Positions 10,554 through 20,465 of a stretch of DNA of 64,000 nucleotides are shown here, in pieces. The position numbers and the translations under genes were made by a program. Positions within the stretch are counted from its first letter, which is position 1. Every line of letters starts with the position of its first letter. Below the pieces are notes generated by a model. It was given only the letters and a program-made list of their open reading frames with translations. It had not been told where the DNA came from and did no database searches. Source of the stretch: Bactericera cockerelli (Eukaryota; Arthropoda; Insecta; Hemiptera; Triozidae); contig CM044955.1 of assembly GCA_024516035.1 (NCBI GenBank), forward strand, positions 10,404,318 to 10,468,317. The letters are read 5' to 3'.

Positions 10554-11093
10554 TTATTTTTTATTAACACATGGGGACTGGTGGTACAACTGTGTCTGTA
10601 CGGAATGGACCGGTTTTACCACCGGTGTCTGTACGGAATAGACCGGTTGTACCACCGGTGGTACAAATGTGTTTGTACAGAATGCACCAGCTGGGCCACC
10701 GGTGGTACAACTGACCTTCTCTTCTTCAAACCGAGTTATACAACCGGTGATACATCGTATTCTACATTTGACAGGCGCACAGGACACAGCCACCTTGGGT
10801 GCCATGTGAGCACACCAACACCACATCAGGATGATGATTGTCGGGAACTCAATCCCAGTCCCCTCGAAGAAGGTGCCGTCTGCCAAGGATTTGAACTGGC
10901 GGCACCAAGCGGCATGGTCCCCCTTGTAAGAAGTGTTCTTTGCCAGAATCATCTGATTCCGACATTTCCCACATCTTTTTAAGGGTTTCAATAACCGCTC
11001 AGCCTGCAAGCACTGTATTACCTCCTTGGCAGCCTTAGTGGCGATAAAGAGGCACAAATCCATTAGATTTCTAATATCGTCAAACTTCTCCAT
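10554..11093 (-). pseudogene. Merlin/ISXO2-like transposase N-terminal fragment
   Basis: The first 80 residues read CLQAERLL...LKRCGKCRNQMILAK, then HAAWCRQFKSLADGTFFEGT and IIILMWCWCAHM. The C-x2-C pair, W-[RC], then 'GTFFE.s.i....i...W' is the N-terminal zinc-ribbon layout of Merlin (IS1016/ISXO2-like) transposases. The DDE core is absent. The rest of the frame (10581-10740) is an unrelated short repeat. Family assignment is from motif order only. Confidence 0.5.
10585..10755. repeat. Short minisatellite with ACCGGTGGTACAA units
   Basis: Irregular units of about 33-45 bp built from 'tgtCTGTACGGAATRGACCGGT' and 'ACCACCGGTGGTACAA' repeat four to five times. The ACCACCGGTGGT core is itself palindromic. 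It gives the Pro/Val/Gln-rich tail of the overlapping minus frame, which is not evidence of a real protein. Confidence 0.6.
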
Positions 11094-12100
11094 TGTAAAA
11101 GTGAAAAACAGAAAAGCTCGTGTTAACTTTTCAAAGAAAACAAAAGCGTGTGTGCTGTCTTTGCTTCCTCAAACAATAACAAGACATGGTCTGAAAATGA
11201 AAAATTCCAATGGCTGGTATATTGCTCCCAAACTTTCTGTTGCAGAGGAGAACTTGCCCTCTTTTTGGTAGATCCGTGCATGATCTTTTTCAGACCATGA
11301 TAACAAGTGACCAACTTATATTTTCACATTCATTACCAATAAATAAATATTCCAATATAAGAAAAATCTAAGCTATTGATATTCAAATATAATACACAAT
11401 TAATATAGTCAAATCATTCGTCTTTTATTTGTGAAAGTATAAAACGAACAAAATTAATATTAATTCGAAATCCTCAGGAAGTTTTACTTCAATTTATAAT
11501 AAAAATGGTACATTTTTCTTGCGTTGGCAGAGCTCCTTTCTGTTGGTTTACGTCTATGTTTCTATGATTGGTTCTCCAATTCCCCTTCTTTTGTGCTATA
11601 ACAAAACAAAATATTTCAAAGGAAATTGAAAGTAAAATTTGCAAAACATTTTCAAAATCGAGTGAATTCCGCAATTTGAATAAATTAATTAGTTTTCTTG
11701 AGATAATCAAGCTCGCCGGCAGGCGAGCGCTCGTCAAGTAGTTAGTAAAACTCAAATACATAAAAGGTAAAGATATTTTATAAAGTATTTTGAGAAACTA
11801 CCGTCAATATTATGTGTAATCTCATTCCTAAGATTAAGTAACTTCATAAGTAAATTCGCATCAGTGACTTCTGCTCATCCAAATAAGTGATTTAATAAAA
11901 CGTGTTTTAAGTAATTGAAGGTGTAAATTTGTGATTATTCCGGGGTGAAATCCTTTCCTATTAAGATTCTACGTATTTTGTGAAAGTTTCATGTAAATCC
12001 TTCAAGAAACAACTTACTGTTCACTCCCGCAGTGATTGAGCCCCAGGGCGTTGGGTTGACGAAACTACTTGGTTTGGTGGGGCATCTTGGATTGGCGGAA
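11094..12100. other. Gene-free AT-rich stretch
   Basis: I find no supported gene. Short frames at 11123-11314 and 11489-11761 have no recognisable motif and a composition typical of AT-rich noncoding DNA. From about 12000 rightward the sequence merges with the decayed 3' end of the piggyBac relic. Confidence 0.4.
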
Positions 12101-12129
12101 CAACTCGATATAGTTAAGCATCTTGGGTT

Positions 12130-12248
12130 AGCGGGGTATCTCACCCTGACGGAGTAAGTGGTCTGGCTCCCACTAACTCTCTTACAACTTTTTCTTTGAA
12201 TTCTGTGATCTGCATTGTTCTGTTCAACTTGTTGTACAAAGGACGAGC
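12130..12248 (-). pseudogene. piggyBac transposase relic, 3' portion (continues from 15304-15652)
   Basis: On the minus strand this reads ARPLYNKLNRTMQITEFKEK then VVRELVG up to a stop near 12150. It is the block that follows 'LLLGTALVNA' in piggyBac transposases (LYN....m.iT.FKe...eL). It is separated from the preceding piggyBac block only by the 3,051-bp DUF7869 element; removing that element and one ATTT copy rejoins the frame. Confidence 0.85.
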
Positions 12249-12252
12249 ATTT

Positions 12253-12287
12253 GAATGTGGGTAATCCTAAAAGAGCTAACTGACAAA
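12253..12287. repeat. Left terminal inverted repeat of the DUF7869 element
   Basis: 35 bp, identical to the reverse complement of 15269-15303. It directly follows the target duplication ATTT at 12249-12252. Confidence 0.92.
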
Positions 12288-12659
12288 ACTGTTTTTTTTT
12301 TCAGGGGAATGAAAAAACTGTTGTATTTTTTTATTTTTATATATATGAAGTTAACATTTAAGTATGATGTAGGTACTTTGGGTATACATTGGTCTGCCAA
12401 ATTTTGTAAGCCTACCTATTTCAGAAAAAAAGAAAAAAATCACTCAAATTTGAAAAAACCAGAAGAAGCTATGTGCATAGTACAATTATTACTAATAGAG
12501 CTATCTGCCCAAGCAATATTACCAAAGAGCTATCTTTATCAGAACAATACTTTTATTAAGCATTTTTTAATGATGCATTTTCAAAGAGACGAACTAAAAA
12601 TTTCACTGAAAATCTTAAAACAATAAAGAAAATGAAATTAGGTACTTATACATTATTTT

Positions 12660-14918
12660 TTATGGATGTCCTAGAGATAGAAGTTTCTTGTAATATGGCT
12701 TGTTCTTTCTCTTTATGAATCTTAACATAGGTAAAATGTCCTTCCTTTTATTGTCACTGAGTGGGATTTCTGTAGGTAATCCCTCAAAGATAGTGTCTTG
12801 AAGATCAACATTGAAATTACGAGTACATACATTTATATCAGTGAATGAAACCAAGTCATTGAAGGAGTTTTTCACAGCTACGATACCAGGCTTGTTTATT
12901 TCTACCTTTAGAACAGACACCTGTGTAATTTTTAGTTTATCTGTTTGAATGGCATCTCTAGATGCTTTGTCAAAGTTAAGGAATTTGTTGCCCATGTCCA
13001 ACACCTTGAAAGGCTTTGATGGCCTAGCAGATATTATATCTTTTTTCACATCATTCACTACTTGAGCTCGAGAGACTTTCCAGCGCTTTTCAATAAGCGC
13101 AAAATCTCTATCCGCATCCGAAAAGCTGTGCCCAGACACAAGAAACTTGTGTTCAATCGAATTAAACATCCCGGATGATACCATGTACATGTATAAGAAA
13201 ACCATCATGCGGTTTTTAATTTGGCCGCAGCAATTGTCACTCCAAATGACCAGTTTCTTCTTATGGGTAATGTGGAAGTGGTTGAAAGCTTGAAATAGGC
13301 ATGATGCCATCTCATTTCCTCCTCGAGATCCTTGCCCTTCATGCCATAGACACATTACTGACTCTCCTGTATCACAAACGTGAATTCCAAAGTTATAGCA
13401 TGATAACTGGCGGGAATAGTACATGTTACTGTGCGTTAACTTTGGAAGGGAAAATACCTTCTGTAGATCTATTACCACAGTACATGTATCGCTTGCAGGA
13501 AGTGTAGAAGAGGCAGAGTCACTTTGGATTTTATTTTTAGCGCTTTGTACTTTCCTGTGGTGCAATTCAATATCGTGCTTTGCTTTTTTAGATAATTTCT
13601 TGTTGGGGCTTTTCTGTTCAGCATTCAGAACATCACATGTCCTGCAAGTGTCCACTCTTGGCTTTCTAAATCTTAGATTTGGGAAATCTGCCTTGAATAC
13701 ACGTATGTAGAATTTCAGTGATACTTGGCTGGCAGGGTGTTTCTTTTTGAATGCCCGCAAAAGAAGGGAGTAGTTTAGATCCTGGCTGAGATATTCAAAA
13801 TTGTTTGTTTCCCTTGAATAATGACTAGGTTCTGAAGGGATAGACTTAATGTGCCTCTTCACCTGGTCCCTATCATGTTTGGTAAATTTATAAGTTGTTG
13901 GGCCACCTCTTACATCTGAATAGGTAACATCACCTTTCTTCTTTTTCTTGACAATGTTCTCAATCTTTTTGGATGATTTAATTCCAAAGATATCCATGAA
14001 TGTTTTTTTACAAACTCTGTCAAATTCTCCAGATTCCTTCGGGACAAAAAAAGTTACACTGCACTGTCGACGACTTGAAGCTTCATCAGTTGTACGTCTG
14101 TTCACGTTCAAAATAGTCATGTTGGACATCAGGTAGTTTCCTTGTTCATTATTATTGAGAGTGTGGAATTCCTTGAACAACTTAACCTTCTGACTATGTT
14201 CTACATCCTTGCACTCAAAACGACATTTGCAGGTCACCTGTGAAAAATGAAAAAAAAAAAAATTAAGTCTTCCTATAAATTTTTTCTATCTTGAACCGTT
14301 AAAAAAATCTGGTGTGAACATCACACGACTTTCCTTATCTTGATAAACACTATCAAATGCCAAAAACTTGTTTACAGACACACAGACAGACACACACCCC
14401 AATGGCTGAAACCTATTTTTTGGTATCTAGTGGCCATGATTCGTCCAGAAATGTGAAAAACTGAGAAGGTCAAATTTTGGGCGAATACAATACTTTCCTT
14501 CCTATTATATAGGATAAGGAAAGTAAAAACGGCGAAAATGTGAAAATGGGTAGGTCAAATTTCAGCCGATTTCAGTACTGTCCATATTTTAGCCTAAAAA
14601 ACTTACTCAGCCTCTGTAGTCTAGTGGTTAGTGCACTGAACTTGTGCCCAGGAGGCTCAGGTTCGAATAAATTTGTCCCTGTGATTTGGATGTTGCAACA
14701 AGCACCTAACTATTACAACGGGGAAACATAATATATCATAACCATAAGAAACTTACCGCTAGTTGGGGCAGTTCCTTTGCCGGGATTACTCTCACAGAAC
14801 TGGTCATGTATGTTTGACCAGATACTCTCAACCTCGACTGCCGCTTTTTGAAGTTCTTGCTCGGACTACTTCTTGTGGTAGGAAAAGCTTTTTCCAGCTG
14901 CTCTTTGGAGAGCGACAT
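12660..14918 (-). CDS. DUF7869-like putative DDE transposase, two exons, intact
   Basis: Exon 1 is 14918-14757 (54 codons; MSLSKEQLEKAFPTT...LPQLA) with donor GCG|GTAAGT. Exon 2 is 14237-12660 with acceptor TTCACAG|GTG, in the same phase, giving about 579 residues without a stop. Exon 2 opens with a Cys cluster (CKCRFEC). Next come KESGEFDRVCKKTFMDIFGI, SHYSRETNNFEYLSQDLN and a second Cys pair (RVDTCRTC). A probable RNase-H-fold core follows: VVIDLQKVFSLP (first Asp), LVIWSDNCCGQIKNRMM (second Asp) and GHSFSDADRDFALIEK (third acidic). The WSDNC-x-GQ-x-KN motif is what I associate with DUF7869 proteins common in insects and cnidarians. The decayed copy at 55.2-55.3 kb repeats the exon-1 start, which supports Met14918. 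Its role as the element's transposase is inferred from its position between intact TIRs. Confidence 0.8.
14597..14745 (+). mobile_element. tRNA-derived SINE fragment inside the transposase intron
   Basis: The sequence GCCTCTGTAGTCTAGTGGTT (A-box-like) ... CAGGTTCGAAT (B-box-like) has pol III internal promoter spacing typical of a tRNA-derived SINE head. A short tail follows, ending near 14745. It lies between the splice donor (14756) and acceptor (14238) of the DUF7869 gene. It is not a functional tRNA: the acceptor stem does not close. Confidence 0.55.
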
Positions 14919-15268
14919 CCTGTGATTGAACTTTTCAGCACAGTGTGAACACTTTGTCACTAAAAGCTAATTGTGTTATTCTTATTTATCTTAACTTTGT
15001 CACTACTATCAGTTTAGTTGCAACGACAATAATAACAGAACCTAATCAAAACAAACATTGAACAGTTCTGAATGTTGAGGGCATCTGACAGGATTAGCGT
15101 GCTTGTAGATAGCTCTTTTAGATCTACATTACCATGTTCAATTACCCCTGGCGCTATCTTGGGGAATTTTTTTAAATTTTTTGAGTTCGAATACTGACAT
15201 AGCTCTTCTTGCATTGCATGTGCGCTTGTAGATAGCTTCATTTTCTACAATAAAATCATTTTCGAAAA

Positions 15269-15303
15269 TTTGTCAGTTAGCTCTTTTAGGATTACCCACA
15301 TTC
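15269..15303. repeat. Right terminal inverted repeat of the DUF7869 element
   Basis: 35 bp matching the left repeat, followed by the target duplication ATTT at 15304-15307. Confidence 0.92.
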
Positions 15304-15652
15304 ATTTACTAAAGTTGTTCCACTCACCAAATGGAAGAACAAGCTCAAGTTCCATTTGGCAGTTCGTCGGAGGTATGGGGAGTAGGCAGTCATCTGGTCC
15401 GATAAGTCAATGAATCCTTTCCCTTGGTTTTAGTCACACACCATTTTAGGTTTGATTTTTTCTTGTCCTCTCACTTCGTATGTTTTCATGGAATCATCAT
15501 GCTTTGTACTCAGCATAAGTACATCCCGTTTATCACGCCACTTCATAACACGACTGAGATTCTGTTTGGCAATTTTACTTACTCTTGCTAGTTTTGCGGA
15601 TGTTACTTGGAGGGGGTTTAACTTTCTGTTCGCTCTAAGTGTACCAACCAGA
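15304..15652 (-). pseudogene. piggyBac transposase relic, C-terminal catalytic part
   Basis: The minus strand reads NLVGTLRANRKLNP, VMKWRDKRDVLMLSTKHDDS and RGQEKIKPKMVCD, then a stop, then GKGFIDLSDQMTAYSPYLRR and FFHLVSGTTLVN. These are the successive signature blocks of piggyBac transposases: VGT-R-NR, KW-DKR-V-mlST-H, KP..v.dYN-gk-giD-sDQm.aY. The frame is interrupted by a TAA and, at 15303, by the DUF7869 element; it resumes at 12248. Its upstream end is cut by the poly(A) tail of a LINE insertion (15653-15663). Confidence 0.85.
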
Positions 15653-16396
15653 TTTTTTTTTTTAATTTTCATTTAATGTGCATCAATTAATAAATTGTCA
15701 ACACAGTACAAGGGAGTTAGAATACAATAAATACACACAAATAGTAAATACATAGTAAATACAAATAATACATTGTACAAAAAAAGCAGATTTTTTTAAA
15801 AATAGGATCATAGCTAGATTTCATCTGAATCGCAGGACAAGAAGTCCTGAATGGAATAGAAAGCTTTTTTCTTTAGGAAACAGGTAATTATGGTTTTAAA
15901 AGTCTCACATGGCATGTCTGTGATATGAAGTGGGATTTTATTAAACATTGAGATTGCAAAGTAGTTAGGACCATTTCGTGCTGCATTTACACGGTGGTTG
16001 TTTGGCCTCAGATTGGATTTATGCCTTGTGTTGTGTGCATGGATTTGCTCAGAGGATGTATATTCATCTTTATGTTTTTTTTTATATATATAAAAGGCAC
16101 TGTAAAATGAACATGCAAGGTAGTGTTAGGATATCTAGACTGATGAAAGTTGGTTTTGCATGTTCATTGTATGATTTATTGCCTAGGATACGGATTGCTT
16201 TTTTTAAAGGATAAAAAGTTTTTGGTTGTAAGATGAATGACCCCACGAAAGTATTCCGTATGACAGAATGGAGTGGTATAAACCGTAGTAGGCATTTTTT
16301 AAGGTGGTGAAGGAGACTTGATTTTGCAATCTTTGAAGCAAAAATAAACGGCTACTTAATTTTCCCGCCACGCAATCAATGTGAGCATGCCATCTG
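15653..16396 (-). mobile_element. 5'-truncated jockey-type LINE, reverse transcriptase C-terminus
   Basis: The minus strand gives HAHIDCVAGKLSSRLFLLQR, YYGLYHSILSYGILSWGHSS, LKKAIRILGNKSYNEHAKP, HNTRHKSNLRPNNHR and CETFKTIITCFLKKKAFYSI. These are the conserved tail blocks of jockey-superfamily LINEs. It ends in a poly(A) run (T run 15653-15663 on the plus strand) inserted in the piggyBac relic. Its 5' end directly abuts the poly(A) of the capsid-like ORF at 16397, suggesting one chimeric insertion. Confidence 0.8.
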
Positions 16397-17128
16397 TTTT
16401 TTTTTTTTTATACTAGCCTGTGAAGAGTCTTGAATTGACACAGTTGCCTCTGCTATTCTGGAAATATTCTTTAAATAAGCGTCTTTAACAGACGGGAAAG
16501 TGGGAAAACCATCGGTTTTCCAAAGAATATGAGTGTGATATAAAATCGAGTCAGACGTTGATGAAGTCGTCGACAAGATTACCTGTTTAGCGAGTAAAGG
16601 ATCAGGTCTGTATACCCGATAAGTATGTGATTCGGGATAACGATAGCCAACACAGGGAAATGAACTAGCCGATCCGCAATCTACCCAAGAGCCTAACTGA
16701 GTTTTCTCAGTTGTGGCGGCAATTGTGGTCGGTTCTGGAATCTCCCAGACGGACAAGGAGATAATTTTGCCGGTGAGGTTCCACACGGCGACCTTCTCTA
16801 ATCTTATTTGTATACGGAACGAAGTTCCGGTATCTGCATTGAAATCAGTGGAATTGAATGTAAATTTTGATGAATTCAACTGGCTCTGGAAATCGTTAAT
16901 TAAATGAGTAAAAGTATAATCACCTTGTTTATGTATGGCTGATATTGTAAGGGGCCACCAAGGTTGAGCTGTAGTATCAGGAGGATTAGTTGGAGGTGAG
17001 TATCTCAATCCTCTGAAACTTGAATAACGACGATTTCCACCACTGTTTCTGCTAGTAGAAGAAGGAGCATGCGGCTTATTACCGTTGCTACTACTCTTCT
17101 TTAATTTAGTTTGATTTTTATTTGGCAT
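16376..17128 (-). pseudogene. Capsid-like ORF with 3' poly(A): possible endogenous small RNA virus element
   Basis: The ORF has 250 codons. Residues 1-45 are Lys/Arg/Ser/Asn-rich and disordered. From about residue 57 the sequence is strand-rich, with PWWPLTIS, FRIQIRLEKVAVWNL, KIISLSVWEIP, FPCVGYRYPESH and DSILYHTHILWKT. This resembles the basic arm plus jelly-roll shell of tombus/sobemo-like RNA virus coat proteins. Its last codons run into a 13-nt poly(A) tract (16397-16409). That suggests a reverse-transcribed polyadenylated RNA, and the true stop is probably lost or just before the tract. It is otherwise unbroken, so the insertion may be fairly young or the frame constrained. A retrocopy of an unrecognised host mRNA is the alternative. 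Assignment is by general look only. Confidence 0.4.
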
Positions 17129-17189
17129 GCTTTACTGAAAATTTATAATAATAACGCTTTTCAGCTAAAGATCATTAAAATAAGGAAGG

Positions 17190-17310
17190 ACCAAAACTTC
17201 AAAAAAAGCTTTGAACAAATCATGTTGTTTGTCACATGTTACAACAACTTATTACGGACTACCTGCGTAGAGAATTGAATACTTTTCTTTCATGTTCTTT
17301 TATTTGGGTC
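17190..17310 (-). pseudogene. MULE-type transposase remnant
   Basis: 'catgttgtttgtcacatgtt'...'ggactacctgcgta' followed by a 'catgttctttta' run is a diverged match to the stretch at 21000-21100 in the MULE array (gatcatgtcgtttctcacat...ggactacctgcgtaa). About 120 bp can be aligned by eye. Confidence 0.65.
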
Positions 17311-17574
17311 AGCAGCAACAGAAAGCTGAACAACAGTCCCACGGAGGTTGGAAAGAAGAATGTTATTCGGAATGGGAATGAAGTTATCACTATTATCTTG
17401 GGGAAAACACCATTTACGTGTCAAACATCATCTACAACTCTCTGGACTGGTTGCGGTAACAGCGGAATCGCCTGGACGAGATGCAATATGACCTGGTCTA
17501 TTTCATAATCATAGACGTGATTGATATGTCGCATAGAGATGGGAGTATCCATCTTGACGAAATCTAACTTCGCT
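17311..17574. other. Unassigned spacer
   Basis: No motif recognised on either strand; a 90-codon plus frame at 17236-17508 overlaps the MULE relic and looks spurious. Confidence 0.35.
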
Positions 17575-18642
17575 TCAAGTACTGCGAGCTATTACCGATA
17601 CTATAGGTAGCAGGGCAGAGGCAATGCTCTCAGGTCCATGAAAGAAGTATTTGTGTATTGTTGGAGGCATGTTGTACCACGGATACAAGGATTCACAGTA
17701 GCGGGCAGTTTCTTGTGCAAATTGCCGTAATTTTGTTACATTTACCTCATATCCACTGATCACAGCAATCATGGTAAGCATTTTTTTAATCAGTGTCAAG
17801 TCCACTTTGGTCATCTCAGCGGACAATTCAGCATTTTTTAAAAATCTTCGGGCGGTGCGGTGTTACCGTCGTGTTTCCAAAGCCTGGTTTCGGTGTATCC
17901 ACAATCAAGCCATTTCCTCTCCTTGTCCTCTCCAAGAGCTTGCCATTTTTTTAATTGAAGCTTATAGGCCATATTAGAAATTAAATAAATACGAGAGAAC
18001 TTGGGAGCACAAACATTAGAACTGGAATTATTTATTAGACTGATACAACTTTTACAACTCTTCAGATTTTACAACTCAGAATTGTTTACTGGCCAACAGG
18101 CCAGAAATAACAGACACTCAAACATACGTATCCATCCATGAAATACCGACATTCAGAATTCTAGATTTTCAGTTTTGACAGGTCTGGTGATCATCTCCTC
18201 AACGTTATTAAAGTTGCACCACAAAGGAAACATCTTTGAGTGGAAGTGGTTTCCGTGATGGCATTGCAGATTTTACCATCTACCATAGCAAAAATTAATT
18301 TATGGTCGACTTTCCCTTTTTTCTGCGAGGACTGTTGAAACAGGATCTTGTAATTTTTTAATTTCTTCATCCACTCTTTTTTTTCTCGGCAATAGAAACT
18401 GCGGTTGATTCTTTAATAAACTCTATCTTCAGCGGGCGACAGTAGAGGCTGGAGAAGCATTTTGCCAATCTATTCTTTTCTTGCATGTTAGACGAAGTGG
18501 TACAAAGCAAGTGCCCAGAAGATTCATCAATCCCCCATTTGAGTAGAGACACAATTTATCCAAGTCCAAGGTATACACGTGTGTTTTGATTTATTGTTTC
18601 TTCAGCGAGTGACCAGCTAAATCTGCGATTTGCCCCACTGTG
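17575..18642 (-). pseudogene. Transib/RAG1-like DDE transposase relic, 3'-truncated
   Basis: Read on the minus strand: KVDHKLIFAMVDGKICNAIT and TTSTQRCFLCGAT (about 18340-18190), FHGWIRMFE (about 18145-18120), TARRFLKNAELSAEMTK (about 17850) and YPWYNMPPTIHKYFFHGPES with LLPI (17690-17585). I know this block order (DGKvcNa.t..sSTqrCy.CgaT; fGlS.lHaWIr.fE; TaRRFf; WY.MP.tvHK.L.HG..i...LPIG.lSEEA) from Transib/RAG1-like insect transposases. The copy breaks off just before the expected catalytic SEE motif. Many stops and frameshifts are present. The upstream end has an RSS-like terminus (18623-18642), which supports the assignment. Confidence 0.6.
18623..18642 (-). repeat. Transib-like terminal sequence with CACAGTG heptamer and CGTCG flank
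   Basis: On the minus strand the terminus reads CACAGTGGGGCAAATCGCAG and is bordered outside by CGTCG (18643-18647 on the plus strand). Transib ends are known to resemble the recombination signal heptamer (CAC-A/T-x-TG), and Transib targets GC-rich 5-bp sites of CGNCG type. The other end of the element is missing, so the duplication cannot be confirmed. Confidence 0.55.
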
Positions 18643-18647
18643 CGTCG

Positions 18648-19256
18648 TTGTAATATCGATCGAATGGATTGTAATCGTACGACATTACAACGGTTTTCGT
18701 CTAAAGAAATATTTTAAAAATAAACACCTAAAATTTTGTCGCCTGAATGATCATAAAGAAATGAAAAAATAGAAACAATAATTAAAAAAAAGGAAAAAAT
18801 AGATAAATGTATACACACATATGTCCCAACTAAAGAACGGGGTTATTGCCTATAACAATCACTGTGAAAGGGTTGGGTGGAATTGAAAAAGGCTGGGTCT
18901 CTCTCTGTGATTAACTGATTATTTTCATGAGGTATTTGATTGGTTTAGTCTGTGTTAATACTTTATTCGCATTGCCTCGACTATAACCATTTAAATACCT
19001 CGTTAGTTTTTCCCTGTGCTCCAGTTCACAAGGACATCCAGCAATATGCATGTTTCTAGTTCCACTTCCATTCAACAAGCGACCTAATTTTAGACAATAA
19101 TGTCTAAAATATTTCTTGGGCAGAGCAGAATTTTCACTCGCCTTATTTTTACTTTTCCTTATGTTTTTTTTTTTTATTATTTATTATTTTTATTATTATT
19201 ATCTAGAACATAACATTGCTTACTATCATTCAAGAATATTTATGTAAACAACAATA
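18648..19256. other. Gene-free stretch, LINE tail sequence at its right end
   Basis: There is no supported gene. A short hairpin CGTTGTAAT/ATTACAACG spans 18647-18693. 18955-19075 is a diverged piece of the MULE repeat (compare 'ccatttaaatacctcgttag' and 'ttcacaaggacatccagcaatatgcat' with 21308-21370). 19160-19202 is a T- and (ATT)-rich run that serves as the 3' tail of the LINE that follows. Confidence 0.5.
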
Positions 19257-19290
19257 CTAATGTTCGTTTGATAGATGCTGGTGTAAATTT

Positions 19291-19930
19291 TTAGTTGCTA
19301 TCCTCGGACAGAATACATTGGATTTTTTCTTTAAAGGACTGTTTTGATAGTGAGAATATGTTGCAATCCAGGTGAAATTGATTGAAGGCAGATAAAGCTC
19401 TGTTGAGGGGGGACTCGTGAAGTTTGATAAGTTTAGGGTGTGGTACTTCAAAGAGTTCAACATTTCTATTTCTCAGAATGGGATTTGGTATTTTCATTTC
19501 AATTCCTGCTTTGAGTACTGGACACGTAATATTATTATTAATGAGGTTGTAGATTAACATAAAAAAATCTGTTTTACGTCTAATTTCAAGAGATTTTAGG
19601 TCGAGCATTTCTGAGAGTGTTTGATATGAAATGGCTTCAGGGTATTTAGGATAAAAACCATTTTCTTTTTTAAACAGGTATCTGATGAACGTGGACTGAA
19701 GCCTTTCAATTAACTTTGATTCTGTTTTTGTACTAGGATGCCATACTATGGAGCTATATTCAACAGTGGATCTCACAAGAGAGATAAACAATGTCCTTAG
19801 CTTAGTACGTCAATATCATTGACATATTTTCCAAATCGAATTATGAGTCCAAGTTTTCTGTAAGACATATTTTCCAAATCGAATGTTACCTCTGTCTGAC
19901 CGACTGTGAGGGATATCCTTTATAAATCGT
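19291..19930 (-). pseudogene. LINE reverse transcriptase C-terminus (jockey/I type)
   Basis: The 166-codon frame begins MFISLVRSTVEYSSIVWHPS with IERLQSTFIRYLF, the post-catalytic block '-Y-SLVRS-LEYaS-VW-P...iE.iQ..F.ry' common to jockey/I-type LINEs. It ends at a natural stop and is followed by an (ATAATA)n-rich tail. Upstream (19800-19930) the similarity breaks up. It is 5'-truncated, as is usual for LINEs. Confidence 0.75.
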
Positions 19931-20465
19931 GTATTTAAGGGTGAAACTTATTCATCTACTGAAAGCAAGAAACGATTCAGCCTCTACTTCGATTCACCGC
20001 ACAAAATTTGCTTCTAAACTTAACCGAGCCAATTTTCAGCCACCGCATTGCTGTATGTTAGACTTGTTGGGGTGCATATTTCAGTCCATATCGGTATTAT
20101 AAGAATATAATGTTTCAAGATGAAATCTGCCAGGCTATTGTTGTGAAAGCAATTTCTGTTCTGACCATTTGTAATGTGTTCTAGGTCATCAGTGAGAGCA
20201 TTGTCATACTCGGTTTTTACATCAGAATAAAACAATTATAGTGCATACTCAGGACCTTGATAATTTATAATACAGGGTGTATAATAATCACCTTCTTTTG
20301 AATCCAAAATATCTTCCATGTCAGGGATACCCTCAAGCTTGACTTCACTTAACTTTTTGCGCTTGTTCATGAATCAAAGCCATAGCATTTTGAACAGAAG
20401 GTGTCACTGCAAGTGTTAACAGAATAACGAAGAGAGATTTCAGGACTAGTTTAATGTCATAATAG

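Larger units (their letters stand above)
12253..15303 (-). mobile_element. Complete DUF7869-type (possibly Sola-like) DNA transposon, 3,051 bp
   Basis: The termini are perfect 35-bp inverted repeats (12253-12287 and 15269-15303) starting GAATGTGGGTAATCCTAAAA. A 4-bp duplication ATTT flanks it (12249-12252, 15304-15307). The element carries one two-exon gene on the minus strand, and its intron contains a tRNA-like SINE piece. The boundaries are confirmed independently because the insertion splits a piggyBac coding frame exactly at the duplicated ATTT. A 4-bp target duplication is what is known for Sola elements, which makes that superfamily my first guess; the assignment is inference. Confidence 0.88.

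Noticed and set aside
11489..12626. Short frames at 11489-11761 (minus) and 12255-12626 (plus)
   Set aside because: AT-rich, no motif; the second runs over the TIR of the DUF7869 element and its noncoding flank.
14597..14680. Functional tRNA gene
   Set aside because: A- and B-box-like sequences are present, but the acceptor stem and anticodon arm do not form a proper cloverleaf; a SINE head explains it better.
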